In this document: in pieces, positions 41,940 to 51,495 of the stretch
Layout of the letters: each line of letters opens with the position of its first letter
Numbering within the stretch: position 1 is the stretch's first letter
NCBI RefSeq assembly: GCF_029968095.1
Contig: NZ_JASCIR010000014.1
Coordinates: forward strand, 1-64,000
Origin: Streptomyces solicavernae
Lineage (GTDB): Bacteria > Actinomycetota > Actinomycetes > Streptomycetales > Streptomycetaceae
DNA length: 64,000 bases
Reading direction: 5' to 3'
Made by a program: the position numbers and the translations under genes
Notes under the pieces: generated by a model
The model's database searches: none
Told to the model about the DNA's origin: nothing
What the model saw: the letters and a program-made list of their open reading frames with translations, nothing else

Positions 41940-44504
41940 GTGCTGAAGGCCACACTGCGGAGCTTCTTCGCCCACAAGGGCCGGCTCGTGCTCTCCGCGC
42001 TCGCCGTCGTCCTGTCCGTGGCGTTCGTCGCGGGCAGCCTGATCTTCTCCGACACGGTGAGCCGTACGTTCGACCGGCTCTTCGCGTCCACATCGGCGGA
42101 CGTGACGGTCGGGCCGAAGCAGGGCTTCGGGGAGTCCGTTCCGTCCGGGACCGTGCCGACCGTTCCGGCCGGACTCGCCGAGCGGGTGGCGGCGGTGGAC
42201 GGGGTGGCGGACGTCCAGGTGGACGTGGAGGTGGAGAACATCACCGTCGTCGACGCCCGCAGGGAACCCGTCGGCCCGACCACCGGCGCACCGACCATCG
42301 GCACCAACTGGTACGTGTACGACCGCAGTCCGGTCGAGCTGGCCTCCGGGCACGCGCCGCGCGGCCCCGGTCAGGCGCTCCTCGACGCGGACACCGCCGA
42401 GAGCAAGGACGTCTCGATCGGCGACACCCTGACGGTGCTCGCGCCGCCCGGCTCCTTCGACGTACGGGTCGTCGGCATCGCCGCCTTCACCACGACCAAC
42501 CCGGGCGCGGCCCTGGTCTTCCTCGACACCCCGACCGCGCAGCGGGAACTCCTCGGCGACGCGGACGCGGCGACCTCGCTGGCCGTGACGGCCGCGCCCG
42601 GCAGCGACGACGAGACGTTGAAACGGCGGCTCGGCGCGGAGCTCGGCGGCGCGTACGAGCTGCGCACCGCCGACGAGCAGGCCGAGTCCTCGGCGGCCCA
42701 ACTGGGCGAATTCCTCGACGTGATCAAGTACGTGATGCTCGGCTTCGCCGGGGTCGCGGTGCTTGTCGGGGTGTTCCTGATCGTCAACACCTTCTCCATG
42801 CTGATCGCCCAGCGCACCCGCGAGCTGGGCCTCCTGCGCGCCCTGGGCGCCGACCGCGCGCAGGTGCGGCGTTCGGTGCTCGTCGAGGCGCTGCTGCTGG
42901 GCCTGGTGGGCTCGACGCTCGGCCTGGCGACCGGCATCGGGCTCGCCTTCGCGCTGATCGAGCTGATGGCGCTCACCGGGATGAATCTGGACGCCGCGGA
43001 GATGGTCATCGGGCCGGTGACGCCCCTCGCGGCGTACGCGGTGGGCGTCGGTGTCACGTTCGTGGCCGCGTATCTGCCGGCCAGGCGGGCCGCTCAGGTC
43101 TCCCCGATGGCGGCGCTCGCGGATGCCGAAGTCGCCGGTGCGGGGCGGCCGTTGACGGTGCGTGCCGTGGTCGGTGCGGTGGTGGCGGTGGCCGGGGCGG
43201 CTGCCCTGGCCGGCTGTGCGGTGAGCGGGGACACGTCCACGTCGGCCTGGCTGCTCGGCCTCGGCGTGGTCCTCACCCTGGCCGCGGCGGTGATCGCGGG
43301 CCCGCTCCTGGTACGGCCGGTGATCCGGGTCCTGGGCGGGGCGTTCCCGGCACTGTTCGGCTCGGTGGGCCGGATGAGCCGGCGCAACGCGCTGCGCAAC
43401 CCGCGCCGCACCGGGGCCACCGCGGCGGCGCTGATGGTGGGGCTCGCGCTGGTGGGCGGGCTCTCGGTGGCGAGCGCGTCGATGACGGCGTCCTTCGACA
43501 AGGAGATCGACCGGACCCTGGGCGCCGACTTCATGGTCCAGGCGGGCAACTTCCGGCCGTTCCCCCGGGAGATCACCGAGCGGGTGCAGGACGTCGAGGG
43601 TGCGGGTCTCGTCGTACGGCAGCGGTTTGTGCCGCTCGCGCTGTCGCTGCCGGACGGGAAGCGGGTGGAGTCGGCGGCGGCCGCGTACGACCCGGGGCTC
43701 GATCAGGTGGCGAACCTGGAGTACGCGGTGAACGGCTCCGCCGAGGCGCTCGCGCCCGGACACCTCGGCATGGACCGGGAGTTCGCCGCCGAGCACCGGG
43801 TGCGCGTCGGTGACACGGTGCCCGTGGAGTTCCCCGGCGGGCGGAAGGCCGAGCTGATGGTGGGCGCGCTCACCGACCTGGGCGGGCCGGGCAGGCCGGG
43901 CGCGGCGGGCAGCCTCGTCGTCGGGATGGGCACGGCGGACCGGTACGTGCCGGGCGGGCAGGACTCCGTGCTGTTCGTGAACGCGGCGGACGGTACGGAT
44001 CCGGACGCGCTGCGCGCCGCACTGAACGCGGCGCTCGACCCGTATCCGCAGGTGCAGGTGCGAGACCAGGCCGACTACAAGGAACTGGTGCGGGAGCAGA
44101 TGGCCGTGCTGCTGTACCTGGTGTACGCGCTGCTCGGCCTGGCGATCGTGATCGCGGTGCTCGGCGTGGTCAACACCCTGGCCCTGTCGGTGGTGGAGCG
44201 CACCCGGGAGATCGGGCTGCTGCGCGCGATCGGACTTTCGCGGCGGCAGTTGCGGCGCATGATCCGGCTGGAGTCGGTGGTGATCGCCGTGTTCGGCGCG
44301 GTGCTCGGCCTCGGGCTCGGGCTTGTGTGGGGGCTGGCCGTGCAGCAGGTGCTGGCCCTGGAGGGCATGACGGAACTGGCGATCCCGTGGGGCACGGTCG
44401 TCGCGGTGGTGCTCGGCTCGGTGGTGGTGGGCCTCGCGGCGGCGCTCGTACCGGCGCTGCGGGCGTCCCGGATGAACGTGCTCGCGGCGATCGCGCACGA
44501 GTGA
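41940..44504 (+). CDS. FtsX/MacB-type ABC transporter permease
   Basis: 854 aa, the long actinobacterial form. It has an N-terminal helix, a periplasmic-type MacB domain (about 35-240) and a first FtsX block of three helices (about 260-400). A connecting pair of helices leads to a second extracytoplasmic domain (about 530-720) and a second FtsX block ending in RASRMNVLAAIAHE. The duplicated RT(R)E(L/I)GLLRA(L/I)G motif is seen twice. GTG 41940 is the domain start. It has an operon with the ATPase and no regulator nearby. Substrate unknown. Confidence 0.93.
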   Translation: MLKATLRSFFAHKGRLVLSALAVVLSVAFVAGSLIFSDTVSRTFDRLFASTSADVTVGPKQGFGESVPSGTVPTVPAGLAERVAAVDGVADVQVDVEVENITVVDARREPVGPTTGAPTIGTNWYVYDRSPVELASGHAPRGPGQALLDADTAESKDVSIGDTLTVLAPPGSFDVRVVGIAAFTTTNPGAALVFLDTPTAQRELLGDADAATSLAVTAAPGSDDETLKRRLGAELGGAYELRTADEQAESSAAQLGEFLDVIKYVMLGFAGVAVLVGVFLIVNTFSMLIAQRTRELGLLRALGADRAQVRRSVLVEALLLGLVGSTLGLATGIGLAFALIELMALTGMNLDAAEMVIGPVTPLAAYAVGVGVTFVAAYLPARRAAQVSPMAALADAEVAGAGRPLTVRAVVGAVVAVAGAAALAGCAVSGDTSTSAWLLGLGVVLTLAAAVIAGPLLVRPVIRVLGGAFPALFGSVGRMSRRNALRNPRRTGATAAALMVGLALVGGLSVASASMTASFDKEIDRTLGADFMVQAGNFRPFPREITERVQDVEGAGLVVRQRFVPLALSLPDGKRVESAAAAYDPGLDQVANLEYAVNGSAEALAPGHLGMDREFAAEHRVRVGDTVPVEFPGGRKAELMVGALTDLGGPGRPGAAGSLVVGMGTADRYVPGGQDSVLFVNAADGTDPDALRAALNAALDPYPQVQVRDQADYKELVREQMAVLLYLVYALLGLAIVIAVLGVVNTLALSVVERTREIGLLRAIGLSRRQLRRMIRLESVVIAVFGAVLGLGLGLVWGLAVQQVLALEGMTELAIPWGTVVAVVLGSVVVGLAAALVPALRASRMNVLAAIAHE

Positions 44505-44559
44505 GCCGCGCCCCCTCGGTTGCGGGGCGCGGCTCCGACTGCCCATGCGGGTACGGGAG

Positions 44560-46428
44560 TTACTTCTCGGGCTCCCAGAGCGTGGCCGTCGTCAGATACG
44601 TCGGCAGGCTGTCCGGCGTGTCCCGGTTGACCTTGCGGATCCACAGGTGGGCCACGGCCTTGTCGGCGGTCTCCACGCAGAGGCCGACGCCCTTCTTCAG
44701 GACCGAGTCGTCACGCAGCTCGTCCAGCGGGACGGGGTTGGGCAGGGAGCTGTCCCGGGCGGCCCTGAGGCAGGCGCTCGGGGTGGGGAACTCGGCGGTG
44801 ACGGTGTTCATGATGCTGCCGTCGGTCGCCTGCAGCCCTTCCTCCGGTTCGGGTTCGGCGCAGGCGTGGTACGCGAGGGCGCCGAGGTAGTCGGCGGCGT
44901 CGATGTTGCCGGGGTGAGTCACACGGAACTCGTTGTCGATGTCGACGTGCACGGTGTCGCACTGGGAGACGTTGGTGGCCTTCTCCGGCTTCGGACCGGC
45001 GATGGTGACCGTCTTGTCCTGCAGGGTGAGCCGCCAGCCCGCCTCCGTCTTCGCGCCGCCGGGGGCGGGCTGCTCGCCGCCCGGACCGCCGTTGCCGCCA
45101 CCGGAGTCGGCGTCCGCGTCGTCCGTGGGCCGCGGTCCGTCGGTGTTCTTCCCGGGCTCGCCCGTGGTGCCGTCGGTGGCCTCGTTCGAGGAGGGCGTGT
45201 CGTCCTCGAACAGCGTCTTGTACCCGAGCACCGAGCCCGCGCCGACGGCCACCACGGCGACGACGGCGGCCGCCACGATCAGTCCGGTCCTCCGTCGACG
45301 CGGCGCCGGGCCCGGCGCGGTCGGCGCCGGGTTCTGCTGGTCCGGTACGGCCGGGGCCCGCTGGTCCGGTACGGGGGCGGCGTGCTGGGGCGGCGGGGGC
45401 GCGCTCGGCCCGAAGGCGGGCGGCTGGGGCGGCTGCGTCGGCAGGTGCGCGACGGGGGCGGCCGGCGGGGGTTGCTGGGGCGGGGCCTGCTGGTCCGGGG
45501 ATTGCTGGTCCGGGGATTGCTGCGGGGCCGATGGCGCGATCCGCATCGTGTGCTCCTGCTGCTCCACCGCCTGCGCGAGGTCCGGCGGCAGCCACCAGCC
45601 CTCCGCGCGGCCCAGCCCGGCGGCGCCCGCGGCCGCGTGGCAGTGCTCGACGATCTCCGCCGGGGACGGCCGCGTCGCCGGGTCCCGGCTCAGGCAGCTC
45701 TCCACCAGGCCCCGCAACTCCTGCGGGCAGCCGTCGAGTTGGGGCTCATTGGCGACGATGCGGTGCAGGATCGCCTGCGAGGGGCCTTCGCCGTACGCGT
45801 GCGTGCCCGTCGCCGCGTAGTGCAGGACGAGGCCGAGCGCGAACACGTCCAGGGCGGGGGTGATGTCGCCGCCCGTGGCCTGCTCCGGCGCCATGTACGC
45901 GGGCGTGCCGAGCGCGACGCCCGTACCGGTGAGGGCGGCGGTGTCGGCGGCGCGCGCGATGCCGAAGTCGATGACGCGCGGGCCGTCCGCGCCGAGCAGC
46001 ACGTTGGACGGCTTGAGGTCGCGGTGCACGATCCCGGCGCCGTGGATGGTCTGCAAAGCCTCGGCCACCCCGCCCGCCAACTGCAGGACGGTGCGCAGCG
46101 GGAGGGCCCCGTGCCGGCTCACGGCCTCGGAGAGCGGCGGCCCGGGGACGTACGCGGTGGCGAGCCAGAGTTCGCCGTCCTCGGTGCGGCTGTCCAGGAC
46201 GGGCGCGGTGTACGGGCCCTGCACGCGGCGGGCGGCCGCCACCTCCTGGCCGAACCGCTCCTTGAACAGCGGGTCCTGGGCGTACTCGCGGCGCACCACC
46301 TTCAGGGCGACGGGCTGGCCGCCGCGCGTGTGCGACAGGTAGACCACGCCCATGCCGCCCTGGCCGAGGCGCCCCTGGAGGCGGTAACCGGCAATCTCCC
46401 TGGGCTCGTCAGGAGCCAGCTGTTCCAT
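44560..46428 (-). CDS. Membrane-anchored Ser/Thr protein kinase
   Basis: 622 aa. The kinase domain is about residues 15-265: glycine loop GQGGMGVVY, K43, HRD at 135-137 (IVHRDLKPSN) and DFG at 154-156. A Pro/Gln-rich linker (295-375) leads to one membrane helix (about 382-402). The extracellular region of 220 residues has an acidic Gly-rich stretch and a unique C-terminal domain with four Cys, not PASTA repeats. So it probably senses an external signal. The ATG at 46428 has GGGGAGG. It is divergent from a GNAT gene. Confidence 0.93.
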   Translation of the reverse strand: MEQLAPDEPREIAGYRLQGRLGQGGMGVVYLSHTRGGQPVALKVVRREYAQDPLFKERFGQEVAAARRVQGPYTAPVLDSRTEDGELWLATAYVPGPPLSEAVSRHGALPLRTVLQLAGGVAEALQTIHGAGIVHRDLKPSNVLLGADGPRVIDFGIARAADTAALTGTGVALGTPAYMAPEQATGGDITPALDVFALGLVLHYAATGTHAYGEGPSQAILHRIVANEPQLDGCPQELRGLVESCLSRDPATRPSPAEIVEHCHAAAGAAGLGRAEGWWLPPDLAQAVEQQEHTMRIAPSAPQQSPDQQSPDQQAPPQQPPPAAPVAHLPTQPPQPPAFGPSAPPPPQHAAPVPDQRAPAVPDQQNPAPTAPGPAPRRRRTGLIVAAAVVAVVAVGAGSVLGYKTLFEDDTPSSNEATDGTTGEPGKNTDGPRPTDDADADSGGGNGGPGGEQPAPGGAKTEAGWRLTLQDKTVTIAGPKPEKATNVSQCDTVHVDIDNEFRVTHPGNIDAADYLGALAYHACAEPEPEEGLQATDGSIMNTVTAEFPTPSACLRAARDSSLPNPVPLDELRDDSVLKKGVGLCVETADKAVAHLWIRKVNRDTPDSLPTYLTTATLWEPEK

Positions 46429-46556
46429 CCGCGTACGCCTCCCCGTTCGTTGGAGTGGACATGATACGAACCGGTGCACGGGCCCTCGGAGCCCCCCACG
46501 CCCTGCCTCCGGACCCCGCCCGCGCCCGACGTCTCGGCCCGTCGGCCCGTCGGCCC

Positions 46557-46608
46557 GCCATCTCGACCCGACGTCTCGGCCCGACGTCTCGACCCGACGT
46601 CCCGGCCC
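46557..46608. repeat. Four-copy 13-bp repeat in the kinase/GNAT promoter gap
   Basis: GACGTCTCG(G/A)CCC units recur with period 13 (core at 46560, 46573, 46586, 46599), with one more copy at 46531 after GTCGGCCC triplets. Each contains a GACGTC palindrome. The array lies in the 228-bp divergent gap. Confidence 0.8.
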
Positions 46609-46656
46609 GTGAAATCCCCTCGCCGCCGTCGCGCGCGCCGTGCTTCGCTGGCGATC

Positions 46657-47091
46657 ATGAGCGCTCTGAGGATCCGTACCGCCGAACCCGCCGACGCCAC
46701 CGACGTGCTCGCGTTCTGGAAGGAGGCGGCCGAGGGGACCAGCGTCAGCGACGACGAGGCCGGGGTGAGCGGGCTCATCGCGCGCGACCCCGGCGCCCTG
46801 CTGCTCGCCGAGACCGGGGACGGGCTGCTCGTCGGCTCCGTGATCGCGGGCTACGACGGCTGGCGCTGCAGCCTGTACCGGCTCGCCGTGCTTCCCTCGC
46901 ACCGCAGGCGCGGCGTCGCCACGGCGCTGCTCGAAGCCGCCGAGGAACGGTTCACGGCGCTCGGCGGGCGGCGCGGGGACGCCATGGTCCTGGAGGCGAA
47001 CGAGCGGGCGCAGCGGGCCTGGTCGGCGGCCGGGTACCGGCGTGAGGACCACTGGCGGCGCTGGGTGAAGCCGCTCGCGGAGCGCTCCTGA
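46657..47091 (+). CDS. GNAT-family N-acetyltransferase
   Basis: 144 aa. The acetyl-CoA site is YRLAVLPSHRRRGVATALLEAAE (motif A, about 73-95), and the last motif is NERAQRAWSAAGYRRED. The substrate is unknown. No SD precedes ATG 46657, so it may be leaderless. The stop is the first of three copies of a 25-bp repeat. Confidence 0.88.
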   Translation: MSALRIRTAEPADATDVLAFWKEAAEGTSVSDDEAGVSGLIARDPGALLLAETGDGLLVGSVIAGYDGWRCSLYRLAVLPSHRRRGVATALLEAAEERFTALGGRRGDAMVLEANERAQRAWSAAGYRREDHWRRWVKPLAERS

Positions 47092-47158
47092 CGGCCGACC
47101 CGGCGGTTCTCCTGACGGCCGCCCCGGCCGGTTCTCCTGACAGCCGCCCCGGCCGGTC
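47085..47158 (+). repeat. Stop-codon-anchored 24-25-bp repeat after the GNAT gene
   Basis: Units starting CTCCTGACGGCCG at 47085, 47109 and 47134. The first contains the GNAT TGA, and each later copy keeps a TGA (47113, 47138). Confidence 0.88.
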
Positions 47159-47248
47159 CTTTTGCCGATCCTTTACTCTGGATACTCCGCTGCCGTTCAC
47201 CCCGAGCGCAGCACCCCGTACCCGAACGAAAGGTGTGAGCGTCCGCCC

Positions 47249-47353
47249 ATGGGCGAGCCTCCCAGTTGCGTCTCCGCGCACAGCAGCAGATCGGGCCGAC
47301 ATCGCGCGGCCGTCCCTCCCCTGCCGGATCATGGGACGGGGGTGACCCGATGA
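47249..47353 (+). CDS. Possible 34-codon upstream ORF coupled to the CNNM gene
   Basis: ATG 47249 opens a Ser/His/Arg/Pro-rich 34-codon frame whose TGA (47351-47353) overlaps the CNNM start as ATGA. The SD is weak (AAAGG, 14 nt away), and I recognise no homologue. It could be a leader peptide or chance. Confidence 0.3.
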   Translation: MGEPPSCVSAHSSRSGRHRAAVPPLPDHGTGVTR

Positions 47354-48732
47354 CCGAACTGCTCCTGCTCGGCGTGGCGCTGCTGCTCACACTGGCCTGC
47401 GGTGTGTTCGTGGCCGCCGAGTTCTCCCTCACCACCGTCGAGCGCAGCAGCCTGGAGCGGGCCGTCGCCGACGGCGAACGCGGTGCGGACAGCGCCCTCA
47501 AGGCCGTCCGCAGCCTCACCTTCCAGCTGTCCGGCGCCCAGCTCGGCATCACCGTGACCGGCCTGGTCATCGGCATGCTCGCCAAGCCGTCCATCGGCAC
47601 ACTGCTCTCCGGGCCGCTCGACGACCTCGGCCTGCCCAAGGCCACGGCCGACGGCGTCGCCCTGACGCTCGGCACCGTGCTCTCCACGATCGTCCTGATG
47701 GTCGTCGGCGAGCTCGTCCCGAAGAACTGGGCGATCTCCTCGCCGCTGGCCGTCGCCAAGCGCGTGGCCACCGCCCAGCGCTGGTTCAGCGCCGCGTTCA
47801 AGCCGCTGATCACGCACCTCAACAACACCGCGAACCGCTCCGTGCGCCGCCTCGGCCTGGAACCCACCGAGGAGCTGGCGTCCGTGCGCGGCCCGCAGGA
47901 GCTGGTCGCCCTCGCCCGGCACTCGGCGAAGGAGGGCGCCCTGGAGGCGGACACGGCCGAGCTGTTCGTCCGTACGCTCAACCTGGCGGACCTCACCGCG
48001 GAGAACGTGATGACGCCGCGCGTGCAGGTGATGGCCCTGGACATCCAGGCCAACGCCGAGGACGTCGCCACCGCGACCCGCGCCACCGGACTGTCCCGCT
48101 TCCCGGTCTACCGCGGCAACCTCGACTCCGTCGTCGGCGTCGTGCACATCAAGGACGTGCTCGCCATACCGGCCGAGCGCAGGCCCCGCTTCCCCGTCGC
48201 CGAGCTCCTTCGCGAGCCGCTGCTGGTCCCCGAGACGCTGACCGTGGACCGCCTCCTGGACCGGATCTCCGGCAAGCGCACCATGGCCGTCGTCATCGAC
48301 GAGTACGGCGGCACGGCCGGCGTCGCGACCCTGGAGGACATCGTCGAGGAGGTCGTCGGCGAGGTCCGCGACGAGCACGACCCGCACGAGACGTCCGACC
48401 TCTCCCCCGCCGGCACCGACGAGCACGGCCGCAGGCTGTACGACGCCGACGGCGCCGCCCGCCCCGACCAGCTGGCGAAGATCGGCCTGCGCGCGCCGGA
48501 CGGCCCGTACGAGACGCTGGCCGGACTGGTCGCCACCGAGCTCGGCCGGATTCCCGCCGCCGGGGACGTGGTCGAGGTCGACGGCTGGCGGCTCGACGTC
48601 CTCGACGCCACCGGCCACCGCGCCGCACGCCTGCTCCTGCACGCGCCGCTCGACCTGCCCGGACGCGGCCCCGCGCCCACGGCCCCGACCAGCACGCCCG
48701 GGAACGGGAAGAACGGGGAGGCTGCGCGATGA
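47350..48732 (+). CDS. CNNM/CorC-type membrane protein with CBS pair
   Basis: 460 aa. DUF21 membrane domain (about 1-190, GVFVAAEFSLTTVERSSLE, then a PKNWAIS motif), a CBS pair (about 210-335, NVMTPRVQVMALD and EYGGTAGVATLEDIVEEVVGE) and a CorC_HlyC domain (about 355-440). The family exports or regulates Mg2+ and related ions. It is followed by a second, shorter CNNM gene overlapping by ATGA, so the two are co-translated and may form a heteromer. Confidence 0.93.
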   Translation: MTELLLLGVALLLTLACGVFVAAEFSLTTVERSSLERAVADGERGADSALKAVRSLTFQLSGAQLGITVTGLVIGMLAKPSIGTLLSGPLDDLGLPKATADGVALTLGTVLSTIVLMVVGELVPKNWAISSPLAVAKRVATAQRWFSAAFKPLITHLNNTANRSVRRLGLEPTEELASVRGPQELVALARHSAKEGALEADTAELFVRTLNLADLTAENVMTPRVQVMALDIQANAEDVATATRATGLSRFPVYRGNLDSVVGVVHIKDVLAIPAERRPRFPVAELLREPLLVPETLTVDRLLDRISGKRTMAVVIDEYGGTAGVATLEDIVEEVVGEVRDEHDPHETSDLSPAGTDEHGRRLYDADGAARPDQLAKIGLRAPDGPYETLAGLVATELGRIPAAGDVVEVDGWRLDVLDATGHRAARLLLHAPLDLPGRGPAPTAPTSTPGNGKNGEAAR

Positions 48733-49742
48733 CCGCGGTCCAGCTCCTGATCGGCCTGGCCACGCTCGTGGTCAACGCCTTCTTCGTGGGCGCCGAGTTC
48801 GCCCTGATCTCCGTCCGCCGCAGCCAGATCGAGCCGCACGCCGAGAAGGGCGACCGGCGGGCCCGCAGCGTCATGTGGGGCCTGCAGCACGTCTCCCACC
48901 TGATGGCCGCAGCCCAGCTCGGCATCACGCTGTGCACCCTGGTCCTCGGCATCGTCGCCGAGCCCGCGATCGCGCACCTGCTTGAGCCGGTCTTCGACGC
49001 GGTGGGCGTGCCGCACGGCCTGGTCCACCCGGTGTCGTTCGTGATCGCGCTGGCCGTGGCCACGTATCTGCACATGCTGACCGGCGAGATGATCCCGAAG
49101 AACATCGCGCTCGCCGAACCGGTGCGCAGCGCGCTGCTGCTCGGCCCTCCGCTCGTGGCGATCACCCGCGCCCTGCGCCCGGTGATCTTCGCGATCAACG
49201 CCTTCGCGAACGCCCTGCTCAAGCTGCTCAGGGTGGAGCCCAAGAACGAGGTGGAGGCCACCTTCTCGGACGACCAGCTGGCCCGGCTCGTCAAGGACTC
49301 CGGGGACGCCGGCCTGATCGACGACCGCGCGCAGGAGCGCCTGCACGACGCCCTCGAACTGGGCCGCCGCCCGGTCCGTGACGTGGTCATGCCGCTGGAG
49401 CAGGTGGTGTACGCGGAGGTCGGCGTCACCCCCGAACAGCTGGAGCAGCTGTCGGCCCGCTCCGGGTTCTCCCGCTTCCCGGTGGTCGACCAGGGGCGCC
49501 GCATCGTGGGCTATCTGCACGTCAAGGACGCCCTCGACGCCTCGCCGCGCGACCTGCCGTTCCAGGTCAGGGACATGCGCCCGATCGCCCGCGTACGGGA
49601 GGCCACGCCGCTCGACGACGTGCTGACCGCGATGCGCAGCAGCCGCACCCACCTGGCGGCGGTCATCGGCGAGGACGGGAGGCTCGCGGGGCTTGTGACG
49701 ATGGAGGATGTCCTGCGGGAGCTGTTCGGCCAGCCTGTCTGA
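48729..49742 (+). CDS. Second CNNM/CBS membrane protein lacking the CorC_HlyC domain
   Basis: 337 aa. DUF21 membrane domain (NAFFVGAEFALISVRRSQIE, then GEMIPKNIALAEP), and a CBS pair from about 210 (RDVVMPLEQVVYAE to GLVTMEDVLRELFGQPV) where the protein ends. It starts at the stop of the first CNNM gene (ATGA). Such tandem pairs are common in actinobacteria. The stop begins a 13-bp repeat. Confidence 0.93.
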   Translation: MTAVQLLIGLATLVVNAFFVGAEFALISVRRSQIEPHAEKGDRRARSVMWGLQHVSHLMAAAQLGITLCTLVLGIVAEPAIAHLLEPVFDAVGVPHGLVHPVSFVIALAVATYLHMLTGEMIPKNIALAEPVRSALLLGPPLVAITRALRPVIFAINAFANALLKLLRVEPKNEVEATFSDDQLARLVKDSGDAGLIDDRAQERLHDALELGRRPVRDVVMPLEQVVYAEVGVTPEQLEQLSARSGFSRFPVVDQGRRIVGYLHVKDALDASPRDLPFQVRDMRPIARVREATPLDDVLTAMRSSRTHLAAVIGEDGRLAGLVTMEDVLRELFGQPV

Positions 49743-49776
49743 GCGGACTGTCCGAGCGGACTGTCTGAGCGGACTC
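49738..49776 (+). repeat. Stop-codon-anchored 13-bp triplet repeat after CNNM-2
   Basis: TCTGAGCGGACTG at 49738, TCCGAGCGGACTG at 49751 and TCTGAGCGGACTC at 49764. The first holds the TGA stop. In the second the TGA has become CGA. Confidence 0.9.
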
Positions 49777-49809
49777 CGGCATTCGGGGGCGTACGGGAGA
49801 GGGGCGCGG

Positions 49810-51495
49810 GTGAGTCAACTGGTCCTGCGGGACGTGTCGTTCGGCTACCCCGAGCGGCCGGTCCTGGAGCGGGTCTCGCTGTCGGTGCGGCCCGGTGAGC
49901 ACGTCGGCGTGATCGGCGAGAACGGCTCCGGCAAGTCGACGCTGCTGCGGCTGGCCTGCGGGCGTGGCGTGCCCGCCGACGGTGAGGTGCGGGTGGCGGC
50001 GGACGGCGGTACGGGGTATCTCGCGCAGACCCCGGAGCTGCCGCCGCACGCCACGGTGCAGGACGCCGTGGACGACGCGCTGGCCGAGCTGCGGGACCTG
50101 GAGCGGCGCATCCGGCTCGCCGAGGAGTCCCTCGGCTCGGCCGGTCCTGCCGGACTCTCCGCGTACGCCGACCTGGTCGCCGCCTTCGAGGCCCGCGACG
50201 GCTACCGGGCCGACGCCCGCCTGGACGCGGCCCTGCACGGGCTCGGCGTACCGCACCTCGGGCGTGACCGCAGGCTCGGCTCGCTGTCCGGCGGGGAGGC
50301 GGCGCGGCTCGCGCTCGCCTGCGTGCTCGCGGCCGCGCCCGAGCTGCTGCTCCTGGACGAGCCGACCAACCACCTGGACGCGGCGGCCCTGGACTGGCTG
50401 GAGGAACGGCTGCGCACCCACCGCGGCACGGTCGTCGCGGTCACCCACGACCGCGTCTTCCTCGACCGGATCGCGGACGCGATCGTCGAGGTCGACGGCG
50501 ACCGGCACAGCGTGGACCGGTACGGCGGGGGCTGGCCCGGCTATCTCGCCCAGCGCACCGCCGCCCGCCTCCGCTGGGAGCAGCGCTACCGCGAGTGGCG
50601 GGACGAGGTGGAGCGCCAGGAGAAGATCGCCGAGGGCGCCGCCGACCGGCTCTCCTCGGGCTGGCGGATGCGGGACAGCAGCTCGTTCGCGAAGTTCTCG
50701 GGGCACCAGCGGTCGGTGGAGGGCCAGGTCTCGGGTGTCGTACGCAACGCGCGGGAGCGGCTGCGGCGGCTGCGGGCCGAGCCGGTGCCGCGCCCACCGG
50801 AGCCGCTGCGGTTCTCGGCCGCGCCGGAGGGCGGGGACCATCCGTTCCTGCTGCCCGTGGAGCTGACGGATGTGGCGGTGGGGGAACGGCTGGCCGTCGA
50901 CCGCCTCCGCCTGGTGCCGGGCGCGCGGCTCCTGGTCACGGGGCCCAACGGCGCGGGCAAGTCCACGCTGCTCGGCGTCCTCGCGGGTTCGGTCACCCCG
51001 GACCGCGGCGAGGTCCAACGCCCGGTGCGTGTCGGCCACTTGCCGCAGGAGGTCCCGTACGACGAGTCCTCGTCGGGGCGTACGCTCCTGTCCGCGTTCG
51101 CCGCGGGTCTGGACGGACTGCCCGAGGACCACGCGGACCAGCTCCTCGCCCTCGGCCTCTTCCGCGAGGCGGACCTTGTCGTTCCGGTACGTGGGCTCTC
51201 GGTCGGCCAGCGCCGCCGACTGGCCCTGGCCCGCCTGGTGACCCGCCCCGCCGACCTGCTCCTCCTCGACGAACCCACCAACCACCTCTCCCCCGCCCTG
51301 GCGGAAGACCTGGACCAGGCCCTCGCGGCCTACTCCGGCACGCTGGTGGTCGTCTCCCACGACCGCCGACTGCGGGCCGCGTTCGCCGGGCACCGGATCG
51401 AGGTGATCGGGGGGCGGGTTCCCCCCTTCCCGCCCCTCCCCGAAAGTCCTGCGGACAGCCCTGGGGGCAAGCCCTCAGACCCCCGATCGCGCTGA
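49810..51495 (+). CDS. ABC-F family ATPase (ribosome-protection/translation-factor type)
   Basis: 561 aa, two ABC domains and no membrane segments. First domain: GENGSGKST, LSGGEAARL, LLLDEPTNHLD. Second: GPNGAGKST, LSVGQRRRLALAR, LLLDEPTNHLS. A basic helical linker (about 245-320, with WRDEVERQEKIAEGAADRL) is the part that enters the ribosome in antibiotic-resistance ABC-F proteins. It may give resistance to a ribosome-targeting drug or be a housekeeping factor. GTG 49810 has a GGGAGAGGGG SD. The last 25 residues are encoded by a dispersed GC repeat. Confidence 0.9.
   Translation: MSQLVLRDVSFGYPERPVLERVSLSVRPGEHVGVIGENGSGKSTLLRLACGRGVPADGEVRVAADGGTGYLAQTPELPPHATVQDAVDDALAELRDLERRIRLAEESLGSAGPAGLSAYADLVAAFEARDGYRADARLDAALHGLGVPHLGRDRRLGSLSGGEAARLALACVLAAAPELLLLDEPTNHLDAAALDWLEERLRTHRGTVVAVTHDRVFLDRIADAIVEVDGDRHSVDRYGGGWPGYLAQRTAARLRWEQRYREWRDEVERQEKIAEGAADRLSSGWRMRDSSSFAKFSGHQRSVEGQVSGVVRNARERLRRLRAEPVPRPPEPLRFSAAPEGGDHPFLLPVELTDVAVGERLAVDRLRLVPGARLLVTGPNGAGKSTLLGVLAGSVTPDRGEVQRPVRVGHLPQEVPYDESSSGRTLLSAFAAGLDGLPEDHADQLLALGLFREADLVVPVRGLSVGQRRRLALARLVTRPADLLLLDEPTNHLSPALAEDLDQALAAYSGTLVVVSHDRRLRAAFAGHRIEVIGGRVPPFPPLPESPADSPGGKPSDPRSR

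Noticed and set aside
41694..44546. 950-codon minus-strand frame opposite the ABC permease
   Set aside because: His/Arg/Gln-rich shadow of the permease; the permease frame has full FtsX motifs and a start coupled to the ATPase.
49810..51495. ABC-F gene as self-resistance for an antibiotic cluster
   Set aside because: Its neighbours are CNNM proteins and an SGNH hydrolase; no biosynthetic genes are seen, so a housekeeping or intrinsic-resistance role is as likely.
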